Part shown: positions 26,810 to 35,082 of the stretch, in pieces
Position numbering within the stretch: position 1 is the first letter of the stretch
How the letters are laid out: every line of letters starts with the position of its first letter
Assembly: GCA_030066655.1 (NCBI GenBank)
Contig: JASJBE010000001.1
Coordinates: 1-64,000 of the forward strand
Length of the DNA: 64,000 nt
Origin: Woeseiaceae bacterium
GTDB lineage: Bacteria > Pseudomonadota > Gammaproteobacteria > Steroidobacterales > Woeseiaceae
Reading direction: 5' to 3'
The notes under the pieces: generated by a model
Seen by the model: only the letters and a program-made list of their open reading frames with translations
Told to the model about the DNA's origin: nothing
Databases searched by the model: none
Program-made: the position numbers and the translations under genes

Positions 26810-26847
26810 TTCGAAATCGAACACACGGAAACCTTGCCGGAAGCGCT

Positions 26848-27534
26848 ATGAGACGAGCGGATAGACTGATCAAGATCGTTCACTACCTGCGCAGAATGCG
26901 TCGGGCGGTGACGGCACGCCAGATCGCCGAACACTTCGACATCTGCCAACGCACAGTGTATCGGGACATTCAGGACCTGGCGAACTCAGGTGTGCCGATT
27001 TACGGGGAAGCGGGTGTTGGCTACGTCATCGACAAGAAGTACCACATGCCTCCGGTCATGTTCGACTTCGACGAGCTGGAGGCCGTCGCACTGGGTATCA
27101 ACATGGTGCGTACGTGGACCGATGAGGCGTTTTCCAATGCGGCGGATAGTGCCCTGGAGAAGATTCAGGCCGTGCTGTCCGACTCACGCCTGGAAGATAT
27201 GCAGCAACTGACGACCTACTCGCTGGAAAGCCGCGGCAAGGTTCCGTGGAGTGTGAGTTTCTCAGACATCCGGGAATGCATCCGCTCTCGACACAAGATC
27301 GAGTTTCACTACACCGACCTCAACGATAGAGAAAGCCACCGAACCATCCGGCCCCTGTCGCTGCTATTTTTCGGGCCAGTGTGGCTCGTGCTGGGATGGT
27401 GCGAGATGAGAAACGACTTCCGGAACTTCCGACTGGACCGGATGGCCGAGCTCACGATTCCGGGAACGACGTTCAAAGACGAGAACGACAAGACACTAAA
27501 GGCTTATCTGGCACAGTGCGACATGAATGAGTAA
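26848..27534 (+). CDS. YafY-type transcriptional regulator (HTH + WYL)
   Basis: A 228-residue regulator: N-terminal winged HTH (VTARQIAEHFDICQRTVYRDIQDL) followed by a WYL domain at about residues 135-205 (IEFHYTDLNDRESHRTIRPLSLLFFGPVWLVLGWC). The signature reads VWLVLGW rather than WYL, a common variant. WYL domains sense small ligands or nucleic-acid intermediates. The palindrome before it suggests autoregulation and control of the divergent VOC gene. Confidence 0.9.
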   Translation: MRRADRLIKIVHYLRRMRRAVTARQIAEHFDICQRTVYRDIQDLANSGVPIYGEAGVGYVIDKKYHMPPVMFDFDELEAVALGINMVRTWTDEAFSNAADSALEKIQAVLSDSRLEDMQQLTTYSLESRGKVPWSVSFSDIRECIRSRHKIEFHYTDLNDRESHRTIRPLSLLFFGPVWLVLGWCEMRNDFRNFRLDRMAELTIPGTTFKDENDKTLKAYLAQCDMNE

Positions 27535-27660
27535 CCGCCGGGATTTTGTCCTCGAAAGCGCCTGACCGGACGAGAGCAGGCCCTGCCGGGGCGCGCCAAT
27601 TCGTGATGTTTGCTCTTCGCGGCTGAGAGCAACAAACAATGCAAAAGGGAGTACCGCCTA

Positions 27661-29100
27661 TCATTCACCGTCTCGAGCCCGCCCCCCCAGCCACCGTATC
27701 GCCTCATCAAACCGCTCTGTCCACGGATGCCCATAACTCAGCCGGATAAAGTTTCGATAACGCCGCGACGGCGAGAAGATCTGCCCGGGCGCGATACTGA
27801 TACCGGCCTCAATAGCGTCGTCAAACAGCGCGACCGCATCCACGCCTTTTGGGAGCTCGAGCCACAACACGCTGCCGCCTGCAGGCTGTGATACGCGTGT
27901 GTCGCTCGGAAAGTGCTGGGCGATGGAAGCGCCCATGCGTTCGGCGTTGGCTTGCAGGGCGGGCCGCAGCATCTTGATGTGTCGCTGGTAGTCGCCGCTG
28001 GCCAGGAAATCGGCGAGCGTCAGTTGCGCCAGCAAGCTTGACGAGCAAGAGAATGCGCGCTTCAAGCGCACGATCTCGTCGAGATAGTGTTCTGCGACGA
28101 CCCAACCCACGCGATAGCCCGGCGCCACGGTCTTTGAGAACGAACCGCAAGTCAGAATCTTCGCGCCAGATCCCAAAAACTGCGCCGGGGTGGGGCGCAC
28201 GCCATCAAAACGCAGGTCACCGTACACATCGTCTTCGATCAATACGACATCGAAGTCCGTGAGCAGCTTCACAAGCCTGCGTCGGTCGTCGTCCGGCATG
28301 CCGACGCCCAGCGGGTTCGACAGTGTCGTCGAGAACATGCAGGCCTTGACCGGGTGCTTCTCGAACGTGCGCCGGAGTTCCGCGATGGCGACGCCCTCTT
28401 CCGGGCAGGTTTCCACTTCGACGGCCAGCATGCCTAGGCCGTCGATCAGCTCCAGCAAACCGTGGTAGGTCGGTGTCTCGACCGCAATCACGTCGCCCGG
28501 TTCCGCCACGGCCTTAAGCGCCAAGAGCAGCGCTTCCTGTCCGCCGTTGGTGATGACGATGGATTCCGGATCGACTTGCGTGCCGATCGTGTCGAAGTAG
28601 TGGTAGGCGATCTGCCGTCTGAGCGCCGTTTCGCCGACGGTGGAGGCATAGCCGAGGCTGCTGTCTTCGGCGCGCGCCATGACGCGCTTCATGGCGCGAT
28701 GCAGGCCCTTGGCCGCCGTGCGGCACATCGTCGGGTTGGCTATGCCGAAGGGCACCAGCTCGGGATTGTTGATGCCGTCGTAAACACGCTCCATGAGCGA
28801 CCGGCAGCACAGCGACACGGGCTGTCCCGAGGACGACGGCGCAGGCCGCACCAATTCGTTCTGCGCGACGTGGCGAACATAGAAACCGGACTGCGGCCGC
28901 GACTCGATGCGGCGCTGGCTTTCGAGTTCGATGTAGGCCTGCCGCACCGTGGGTACGCTGACTCCCGCGGACTTGCTCATCTTGCGCAACGACGGCAGGC
29001 GGTCGCCCGGGGCGAGCGTCCCGGACTCGATGTTCTGAAGAACCAGGTCGATGACCTGCCGGTAGAGGTAGGCGTCTTCGTTTCGGTCCACGGCCAGCAT
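27661..29100 (-). CDS. MocR/PdxR-type regulator (GntR HTH fused to aminotransferase fold)
   Basis: A GntR-type winged helix (LAPGDRLPSLRKMSKSAGVSVPTVRQAY) is fused to a fold-type I PLP domain. The PLP lysine lies in CGSFSKTVAPGYRVGW, and SNPLGVGMP and EDDVYGDLRF are family blocks. MocR regulators bind PLP and an amino compound and control nearby metabolic or transport genes. The track ORF begins at 29133, but the promoter at 29136-29165 would start transcription below that ATG. I therefore use the next ATG, 29100, giving 479 residues. The likely target is the divergent EamA exporter. Confidence 0.87.
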   Translation of the reverse strand: MLAVDRNEDAYLYRQVIDLVLQNIESGTLAPGDRLPSLRKMSKSAGVSVPTVRQAYIELESQRRIESRPQSGFYVRHVAQNELVRPAPSSSGQPVSLCCRSLMERVYDGINNPELVPFGIANPTMCRTAAKGLHRAMKRVMARAEDSSLGYASTVGETALRRQIAYHYFDTIGTQVDPESIVITNGGQEALLLALKAVAEPGDVIAVETPTYHGLLELIDGLGMLAVEVETCPEEGVAIAELRRTFEKHPVKACMFSTTLSNPLGVGMPDDDRRRLVKLLTDFDVVLIEDDVYGDLRFDGVRPTPAQFLGSGAKILTCGSFSKTVAPGYRVGWVVAEHYLDEIVRLKRAFSCSSSLLAQLTLADFLASGDYQRHIKMLRPALQANAERMGASIAQHFPSDTRVSQPAGGSVLWLELPKGVDAVALFDDAIEAGISIAPGQIFSPSRRYRNFIRLSYGHPWTERFDEAIRWLGGRARDGE

Positions 29101-29135
29101 AACTGTGCATGTCTCATTTTCCGGAAATTGCATCT

Positions 29136-29165
29136 GTTATAGCCCTAGAAAGTCCGTAGAGTCAA
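29136..29165 (-). promoter_or_regulatory. Candidate sigma-70 promoter of the MocR gene
   Basis: On the minus strand TTGACT (29160-29165) and TATAAC (29136-29141), each five of six to consensus, are 18 bp apart. Transcription would start near 29129, downstream of the longest ORF's ATG, so the promoter helps decide the start codon. It occupies the divergent spacer before the small gene and EamA gene. Confidence 0.55.
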
Positions 29166-29195
29166 TCTTCAACTTCCGGTGGATGGGAGAAGACA

Positions 29196-29420
29196 ATGCA
29201 CGACGTATGCCTTGACCGAGCGGACTGTCCTGCCGACCGCGGCACACCGCGGCTCGCGATGTCGACGTCTACCGAAGCGGGATCGCAGGGTGCGATGGAC
29301 TGGCGCAGGGTCTTGCGGCTGATCGTGGCGCCCGCCGTGCGGCTGCACCGATACCGCCAACGGACGCTTCAGCTAGTCGAAAAACTCATCGATCGTCACG
29401 ACTGCGGAGGATCGCGATGA
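29196..29420 (+). CDS. Small basic protein before the EamA exporter
   Basis: A 74-residue ORF with GGGAGAAG upstream and an ATGA overlap with the EamA start, both of which support translation. The C-terminal half, VRLHRYRQRTLQLVEKLIDRHD, is faintly like the arginine-rich DUF1127 motif, but the match is weak. It may be a leader gene that couples translation of the exporter. No signal peptide or membrane segment is clear. Confidence 0.5.
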   Translation: MHDVCLDRADCPADRGTPRLAMSTSTEAGSQGAMDWRRVLRLIVAPAVRLHRYRQRTLQLVEKLIDRHDCGGSR

Positions 29421-30337
29421 ACAACATCACCCTGTACGTCATTACCGTGTTGATCTGGGGATCGACCTGGTTCGCCATCGAGTTTCAGCTGGGCACCGTG
29501 GCGCCCGTGGTTTCTGTCGCCTACCGATACTCACTCGCCGCAGCGTTGCTGTTCGCGTGGTGTTTAGTCCGTGGCCTGAAGCTTAAGTATCGGGCAGTCG
29601 ACCACGCCTGGTTCATGCTGCTCGGCGTTCTGCTGTTCGGCTTGAACTACGCATTGGCCTACACGGCACAGGTCTACATCACGTCCGCCTTGACGGCGAT
29701 CGCGTTCTCGACCGTAGTCTGGATGAACATCGTCAATGCGCGCCTCATGTTTGGCGTGCGCTCCGGGCGAAAGGTGTTGTTCGGTGCGGTTTTTGGCTGC
29801 GTCGGTATCTTTATCCTGTTTTCGCCGCAGGTCCGCGAAGCGTCGCTGTCCGATTCTGTGTTCCTCGGACTCGCGCTGGCGCTGTCGGGTGCACTGGTTG
29901 CGTCGTTCGGCAACATGGCCTCGCAGGCGGCTCAACGTCGCAAGCTGCCCATCGTGCAGTCCAATGCCTGGGGCATGGTCTACGGCGCGTTGTTCAGCGG
30001 ACTGTTTGCCGTCGTGTCGGGAGTACCGTTTAACTTCGACTGGTCGACAGGCTATATCGTGTCGCTGTTGTACCTCGCCGTATTCGGCTCCGTCATAGCG
30101 TTCGGCGCCTACCTGAAACTGCTCGGTCGGGTCGGTGCACACCGTGCCGGCTACGCGATGATTCTGTTCCCGGTCGTGGCGTTGGTGCTGTCAGGCCTGT
30201 TCGAGGGACTCGAGATGGACGTGTCGGTCGTCTACGGCACATTGCTGGTGCTGCTTGGGAACCTGTTTGTGCTGGACACACGTAAGGCGTCCGACAAGGT
30301 GCTGGAAAAGAACGTTGTTCGAGTCGGATCGAGGTGA
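29417..30337 (+). CDS. EamA/DMT-family exporter
   Basis: A 306-residue protein with ten membrane segments in two EamA repeats; the first opens YVITVLIWGSTWFAIEFQLG. These drug/metabolite transporters often export amino acids or related metabolites. Divergent pairing with a MocR regulator suggests expression responds to a PLP-reactive amine or amino acid. The substrate is unknown. Confidence 0.9.
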   Translation: MNNITLYVITVLIWGSTWFAIEFQLGTVAPVVSVAYRYSLAAALLFAWCLVRGLKLKYRAVDHAWFMLLGVLLFGLNYALAYTAQVYITSALTAIAFSTVVWMNIVNARLMFGVRSGRKVLFGAVFGCVGIFILFSPQVREASLSDSVFLGLALALSGALVASFGNMASQAAQRRKLPIVQSNAWGMVYGALFSGLFAVVSGVPFNFDWSTGYIVSLLYLAVFGSVIAFGAYLKLLGRVGAHRAGYAMILFPVVALVLSGLFEGLEMDVSVVYGTLLVLLGNLFVLDTRKASDKVLEKNVVRVGSR

Positions 30338-30374
30338 CTGGTTGGAGAGGTGTCAGACCCCGGCCTCTATGATG

Positions 30375-31100
30375 TGTGCCTGTCCAACTTAGTCGGGCTA
30401 CAAATAAACTTGCACATTTGTGCCTGTCCAAGTGATGATGTTGCAAGCCGCCTCGGACTTAAGCGATGCATCGAATCCCGGCAAATTCCCGTCAACAGTG
30501 CCTCAACCGTAGAAGGTATCTCTGCGTCGAAGTTGGTTATCGCCCCTTCGATGTGCGCCTGTCCAACTTATTGTTTTTCTACTCACTTTGCCCCCGACCG
30601 AATCGCAAACCGCTATCGAACGCTTCGAGTGCACATTCGAACGGCTGACCGATCCTGCCGATTAACTCGATGCTGTCAGAATCGATTCTCCAGTTCGACA
30701 GAATCGGTTCTCGGAGGGATGAGCATTCCAACACATCGAGCCTACCTTTCCTTGCTTTTTTTGTAGATTCTATAATCCTTAGAATAGACTGCCAGTGCGC
30801 CTTCTTAGTTTCTGAATCAGAATCGGCCGAGTCATCGAGAAGCCGTCGAATATCGGTAGCGACCTGGCCATCGATCGGCAAAAGAACGTAGATTCGTAGG
30901 TTCTTCGCTTGATCGCAACTTAGAAGTGATGCGAGATACCATGAGCGCGGATCTTGAGTCAATGCAAGCGACAAGACATCACCGTCATACCAATCAATCA
31001 TAACAACTTCGAGAAAATCCATGTCAACGGGGTTGAAAAATTGTATTAAACATGGCGGCTGCCTCGGGAGTCACGGGATCTCGATGTGTGCCTGTCCAAG
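30375..31100. repeat. Four dispersed copies of a TGTGCCTGTCCAA motif
   Basis: The motif TGYGCCTGTCCAASTT/GT occurs at about 30375, 30420, 30553 and 31085, mostly preceded by GATG. The first copy follows a GTGTCAGACCCC sequence of the same general type as the GGGGTC repeats elsewhere. The last copy lies inside the small ORF 31071-31214. These account for most of the 241-bp gap at 30338-30578. Confidence 0.6.
30579..31022 (-). CDS. Hypothetical protein
   Basis: I do not recognise this 147-residue acidic, soluble protein, which starts MDFLEVVMIDWYDGDVLSLAL. It has no signal peptide. A second in-frame ATG seven codons on is an alternative start. GC content is visibly lower than average. It ends a minus-strand series of MATE gene, lipoprotein, 47-residue membrane peptide and this gene, possibly one transcript. 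Confidence 0.55.
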   Translation of the reverse strand: MDFLEVVMIDWYDGDVLSLALTQDPRSWYLASLLSCDQAKNLRIYVLLPIDGQVATDIRRLLDDSADSDSETKKAHWQSILRIIESTKKARKGRLDVLECSSLREPILSNWRIDSDSIELIGRIGQPFECALEAFDSGLRFGRGQSE

Positions 31101-31214
31101 TGACCACTCCCGAAAGGCCTTTCGAGAGTCAAGTAACTCCACAATACCAGTGTAAAGCCCAAACGCTGCCACAGCGGACAGAAATATGATTGTGAGCGTA
31201 ACGAATGAGAACAT
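31071..31214 (-). CDS. 47-residue membrane peptide (not in ORF track)
   Basis: On the minus strand ATG at 31214 opens a 47-residue ORF, MFSFVTLTIIFLSAVAAFGLY..., with one membrane segment at residues 4-22 followed by a charged tail ending AHIEIP. GGAGAGATAGG lies a few bases before the ATG. It sits between the lipoprotein gene and the 147-residue gene in the same direction. Its end overlaps a copy of the TGTGCCTGTCCAA repeat, which lowers confidence. Confidence 0.4.
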   Translation of the reverse strand: MFSFVTLTIIFLSAVAAFGLYTGIVELLDSRKAFREWSLGQAHIEIP

Positions 31215-31256
31215 TAAACCTATCTCTCCTATTCGAGTTAGCCCTGTGCAACTTGG

Positions 31257-32210
31257 CTATTCTTGAGGTACCCAACGAATCATGGTGTGCCAACGATACG
31301 TCGACTCGATCTCACAAATGCCGTCAGAAAAGCCATATTCTGCCCCACTGCAGTTCGGCACCTCTGCTACGTCGTCTAGGATGTACCAAAGCTTAAAAAC
31401 GGTATTTTCGCGACGGTAGATTCTCTGTGAATAGAGAATAATGGACCCCTCGTAATACGTTACAAGATCTACTTCCGCGGCGGCCATGAGTCTTGGGAAG
31501 ACGGAGTCATCAGCGTACGAAATTCTCTCTACAGAGTCCTCACCTTGCGGCTCGCGAATCAGAACGCTTTCGGCGTCTATGCTACCGACAAAAGTGTATT
31601 CGGAGTCTTGGAAAGCACTGAAGAGGGCTTCTATACTCTTTGAAGAACGAGCTAATTGAACGTCCACCTCATTCAGCAGACTAGGTATGTCCGCGTGGTA
31701 AGTCTCCACTGCCGACTGAACCGTTTCTTGCGGTTGCGACGCGTCGTTAGCCGGTACAGGACCACTCTCGATCTCACGCTCATCTTTTTCGAGAATTACC
31801 CTGGACTGCACACATCTCAACGATATTTCCAGCAGGTTGTAAAAGGCCTCATCTGACAGCTCAACGATTGGCCTACCAGTTTTCTGATCCAGAGTGTCCA
31901 ACTCGGGAACGAGAGCCAATACGTGGGACCAACAATATTCAAACGAGTTCTCAACGTTTGATTTGCACTGAGATTGTTCGAGACCAGAGATATCGAGGAT
32001 TTTCTTGTCGGTACACACAATAGGCTTGATCGCCGCCCGCACGATCCTCTTGTTTATCTGAAGATCACTTACGCTGTCGTTATGATTGGTCGCGTGCGAC
32101 GATAAACAGCCAGTCATCAGGATCGCGAGGGCCGTCGCTCGGACCGCTGCGTGTAACTGATATCGTTCCAATCGCCGTATGGTTTTGGGTCTGCTCGACA
32201 AGATGCCCAT
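31257..32210 (-). CDS. Hypothetical lipoprotein
   Basis: This 317-residue protein has a signal peptide with lipobox ILMTGC near residue 35, after a basic N-terminus. The mature part holds several cysteines (IVCTDKK, SQCKSN, EYCWSH, LRCVQS) and a C-terminal region of beta character. I recognise no domain. An ATG at 32210 just after the MATE stop (TGATAATG) is preferred to the TTG used by the track. GC is low for the window. It lies directly behind the MATE gene. Confidence 0.65.
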   Translation of the reverse strand: MGILSSRPKTIRRLERYQLHAAVRATALAILMTGCLSSHATNHNDSVSDLQINKRIVRAAIKPIVCTDKKILDISGLEQSQCKSNVENSFEYCWSHVLALVPELDTLDQKTGRPIVELSDEAFYNLLEISLRCVQSRVILEKDEREIESGPVPANDASQPQETVQSAVETYHADIPSLLNEVDVQLARSSKSIEALFSAFQDSEYTFVGSIDAESVLIREPQGEDSVERISYADDSVFPRLMAAAEVDLVTYYEGSIILYSQRIYRRENTVFKLWYILDDVAEVPNCSGAEYGFSDGICEIESTYRWHTMIRWVPQE

Positions 32211-32212
32211 TA

Positions 32213-33589
32213 TCAAGTAGCCGGCGCCGCAGCCATCTCCTTCCTACAAGCCTCGCGCGCGACGCGAATCGCCCACACGTAAGCAACGATGCCGGCGACG
32301 ATGTTCGCCAGCGTGTAGGCGCCGAAGATGCCGGGGATGCCATACAGCTCGCCGCCGACCCACGCGAGCGGCACGTAGAGCAGCAGGATGCGGCCGGTGC
32401 TGACCCAGACGCCGGGCATCGGGTGGCCGAGGCCGTTAAAGGCCGCGTTCATGACCATGACCATGCCGTAGCTCGCGTAGCTGATCGGCACGATCCACAG
32501 GAACAGCTTCGTGACCTCCATGACGCTTTCCGAGTCCGTGAACCAGCCCGGGATCGTCCAGGACAGCGCGGCGAGCAGCACGGTGATCGCCGCGCCGATG
32601 CCGATGCTGGCCAGCGTGCACAGCTTCAGTGATTCGATGATGCGGTCTTCCTTGACGGCCGACAGGTTCTGGCCGACGAAGGGTCCGATGATCGATGACA
32701 GCGCGTAGAACACGACGAGCACCATCGACTCGATACGGCCCGCGACGGCGAAACCGGCCACCGCGTCCGGGCCGAAGCGCGCGAGCATCGCGGTCACGAG
32801 CGTCGCACCCAGCGGCACGATGACGTTCGTGCCGGCCGCCGGTATGCCGACGTGCATGATGTCGCGCGACGAGCGGGAAAACTCCTTCGAATGCGGCCGC
32901 TCAAACGTCAGCAGGTCGGCCTTCTTCAGGTAGTAGACCGTCAACAGGAAAATGATGATGCGTGCAATGAGCGCCGCATAGGCGGCACCGTTCAGCCCGA
33001 GGGCCGGTATCGGGCCGACGCCGAAGATCAGGATCGGGTCCAGCACGACGTTCAACACCGCACCGCCGACCATCAGCTTGCCGGGCAGCACCGTGTCGCC
33101 GGTGGCACGCATGCTGGCCATGCCGACCATGCCGACGACGATGAACGGGATGCCGAGGTACATGATCGTCATGAACTCGCTGATCATCGGCAGCATGTCG
33201 TCGGGGGCGCCCAGTGCGCGGAACAACGGGTCGATGGTCGCTACGCCGAGCACGGCGATAAGCAACGTTAGCGCAAAAGACAGGATCAGGCTGTCCGTCG
33301 ACAGCCGGCGGGCGCGGATATGATCGTCGCGACCGATAGCCCTGGCGACGACCGATGACGTTCCGGCACCGAGCCCGATCGCGACACTGATGACCATCAT
33401 GATGATCGGGAAGCCGAAGCCGAAGGCGGCCAGCTCTTCCGTACCGATCTGGCCAATGAACCAGGTATCGATCAGGCTCTGCGCCATCAGCGTCGAGATA
33501 CCGAACAGCACGGGAATCGTCATGTCGACGAGATGTCGACCGACAGGTCCCTCGGTCAGTCGTGGCCGCTTGCTGTTCACTCGGCGCAC
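32213..33589 (-). CDS. MATE family efflux transporter
   Basis: A 458-residue MATE transporter with twelve predicted membrane segments: VDMTIPVLFGISTLMAQSLIDTWFIGQIG at the start, and the internal duplication visible again near PAAGTNVIVPLGATLVTAML. It is closer to the MepA/bacterial NorM-like group than to the DinF-type copy at 20.4 kb. The start is GTG at 33589. It may export a toxic compound; no regulator adjoins it. Confidence 0.9.
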   Translation of the reverse strand: MRRVNSKRPRLTEGPVGRHLVDMTIPVLFGISTLMAQSLIDTWFIGQIGTEELAAFGFGFPIIMMVISVAIGLGAGTSSVVARAIGRDDHIRARRLSTDSLILSFALTLLIAVLGVATIDPLFRALGAPDDMLPMISEFMTIMYLGIPFIVVGMVGMASMRATGDTVLPGKLMVGGAVLNVVLDPILIFGVGPIPALGLNGAAYAALIARIIIFLLTVYYLKKADLLTFERPHSKEFSRSSRDIMHVGIPAAGTNVIVPLGATLVTAMLARFGPDAVAGFAVAGRIESMVLVVFYALSSIIGPFVGQNLSAVKEDRIIESLKLCTLASIGIGAAITVLLAALSWTIPGWFTDSESVMEVTKLFLWIVPISYASYGMVMVMNAAFNGLGHPMPGVWVSTGRILLLYVPLAWVGGELYGIPGIFGAYTLANIVAGIVAYVWAIRVAREACRKEMAAAPAT

Positions 33590-33654
33590 TATGGACTAGC
33601 TTTGAGGCCGCCGCAATGCGCTATGATCACTTCGCAACTGCCAGGGACCGGGAC

Positions 33655-33990
33655 GTGAAGACACAGCACGAGATCATTATCGACGCGCCGCGCGATGCCG
33701 TCTGGCAGGCCTTCGCGACGGGCGCAGACGTCGCTGTGATCGACGAGATAACCGAACAACGCAAACCGGACTTCCTCGCAGGCACCGCCGTGATCCGCGG
33801 CGGCCGTGCCATCGTCGTCGGACACTTCGCCGACCACGGCGACTCGGCGACCCGCGTGACGGTTTATGCCAACCGCTTCTTCAAGGGCGTCGCGAAACTG
33901 ACGTCGGTCGTCAGGGGAGACGCCCTGAAAAAAGACATCGACCAGAAGCTCGACCGGCTGAAGCTCGCCATCGAGACGGAGCGCTCATGA
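33655..33990 (+). CDS. SRPBCC-like small protein
   Basis: About 111 residues from GTG 33655: VKTQHEIIIDAPRDAVWQAFATG is the first strand-helix of a START/SRPBCC domain, and the C-terminal DALKKDIDQKLDRLKLAIE helix fits its end. The protein is somewhat short for the family. The track start upstream lacks a ribosome site; AGGGA lies about 10 bases before the GTG. The ATGA overlap with the NUDIX gene suggests coupling. Confidence 0.6.
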   Translation: MKTQHEIIIDAPRDAVWQAFATGADVAVIDEITEQRKPDFLAGTAVIRGGRAIVVGHFADHGDSATRVTVYANRFFKGVAKLTSVVRGDALKKDIDQKLDRLKLAIETERS

Positions 33991-34529
33991 GCTGGAAGAA
34001 ACTGTCGTCGAAAGTCGTCTTCGATAACCCGTGGATGACGGTGCTCGAGGATCACGTCATCAACCCCGGCGGCGGCGAGAACCAGTATGGCCACGTGCAC
34101 TTCAAGAACCGGGCAATTGCGATCCTGCCATTAGACGACGCCGACAACACGTGGCTGGTCGGACAACAACGCTACACACTGGATGACTACTCGTGGGAGT
34201 TGCCGATGGGCGGCGGCCCGCTCGATGAAGACCCGCTCATGGCAGCGAAGCGCGAGCTCAAAGAAGAGACCGGGCTGACAGCCAACGAGTGGCGCCAGGT
34301 CATGACACTGCACCTGAGCAACTCGATCACCGATGAAGTCGGCTACGTGTTTATTGCGAAAGACCTCAGGCAGGGCAACACAGACTTCGAGGAGACCGAG
34401 GACCTGCTCGTGAAAAAACTGCCGCTCGAGGATGCCATCGCGATGGCGATGGATGGCCGCATCACCGATGCCATGAGCGTCGCCGCGCTGCTTCACGTCA
34501 ATGCGATCAGAGCAGCTTCCTCAAGGTGA
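33987..34529 (+). CDS. NUDIX hydrolase, ADP-ribose pyrophosphatase type
   Basis: A 180-residue NUDIX protein. The full Nudix box is GGGPLDEDPLMAAKRELKEETGL, about residues 73-95, with the REL.EE residues that bind Mg2+. The N-terminal FDNPWMTVLEDHV region resembles the ADP-ribose/sugar-nucleotide branch. The substrate is not certain. It is convergent with the sortase gene, and their ends overlap by 23 bases. Confidence 0.88.
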   Translation: MSWKKLSSKVVFDNPWMTVLEDHVINPGGGENQYGHVHFKNRAIAILPLDDADNTWLVGQQRYTLDDYSWELPMGGGPLDEDPLMAAKRELKEETGLTANEWRQVMTLHLSNSITDEVGYVFIAKDLRQGNTDFEETEDLLVKKLPLEDAIAMAMDGRITDAMSVAALLHVNAIRAASSR

Positions 34530-35082
34530 CGACGTAGCGCATCGGCCCGCCCGGATCGATCGCATCAAACGGATAACAGGTAACAAGACTTAAGAAAGCG
34601 TCGTCCGTGTCCAGCGTCAGGGCGCCGCGACGCGAGTCGACGACGTGACCGCCGATGACCTCGTAGAGGTACTGTGATCCGCTCGGCCGCTCGACAATCA
34701 TCGTGTCCCCAACCTCGACATCTCGTAAGAACTGGAAGTGCGTGTCTCGGTGGCCGGCGATGACAGCATTGCCAACATCGCCGGGCAGCGCGCTCGCGCT
34801 CAGGTGACCCGGGCCAAAGGCGAGCGTCCGCCCGGAGCCGCCAGAGAGCACGATCAGGTCAACCCGGCCGGAGTCCGCCATCAGTCTCGCTACCGGATGG
34901 GTGTCGGCCCACGGCCACGGCCGGGCATCCAGGTCGCCGTCGCCCGCCCGATCCCAGGCGCGCTGCATCAGATCCTGCGCCAGCCACGCCTTCGCCGGAA
35001 TGTAGGCGCTCTGGCCGAGCTGCCAGAACCCGAGACATAGGAGGCAGCTCACGAGCCCGTACCGCTTAAGCCAGCTGCGCAC
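34507..35082 (-). CDS. Class GN sortase
   Basis: A 191-residue membrane-anchored transpeptidase. One N-terminal membrane segment (YGLVSCLLCLGFWQLGQ) precedes the sortase fold; the catalytic histidine is in IAGHRDTHF, the cysteine in LVTCYPF and the arginine in PMRYVVT. Class GN sortases are found in Gram-negative bacteria beside a single dedicated substrate. I place the start at GTG 35082, overlapping the end of the substrate gene by 17 bases; the track start adds 34 improbable residues. Confidence 0.93.
   Translation of the reverse strand: MRSWLKRYGLVSCLLCLGFWQLGQSAYIPAKAWLAQDLMQRAWDRAGDGDLDARPWPWADTHPVARLMADSGRVDLIVLSGGSGRTLAFGPGHLSASALPGDVGNAVIAGHRDTHFQFLRDVEVGDTMIVERPSGSQYLYEVIGGHVVDSRRGALTLDTDDAFLSLVTCYPFDAIDPGGPMRYVVTLRKLL

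Noticed and set aside
30350-30766. 138-aa plus-strand ORF across the repeat-rich gap
   Set aside because: Covers two copies of a dispersed repeat and overlaps the better minus-strand ORF; no start context.
30375-31100. Possible integron attC sites
   Set aside because: TGTCCAAC fits half a core site, but no paired GTTRRRY at the right distance, no hairpin and no integrase gene; two of four copies lack the AAC.
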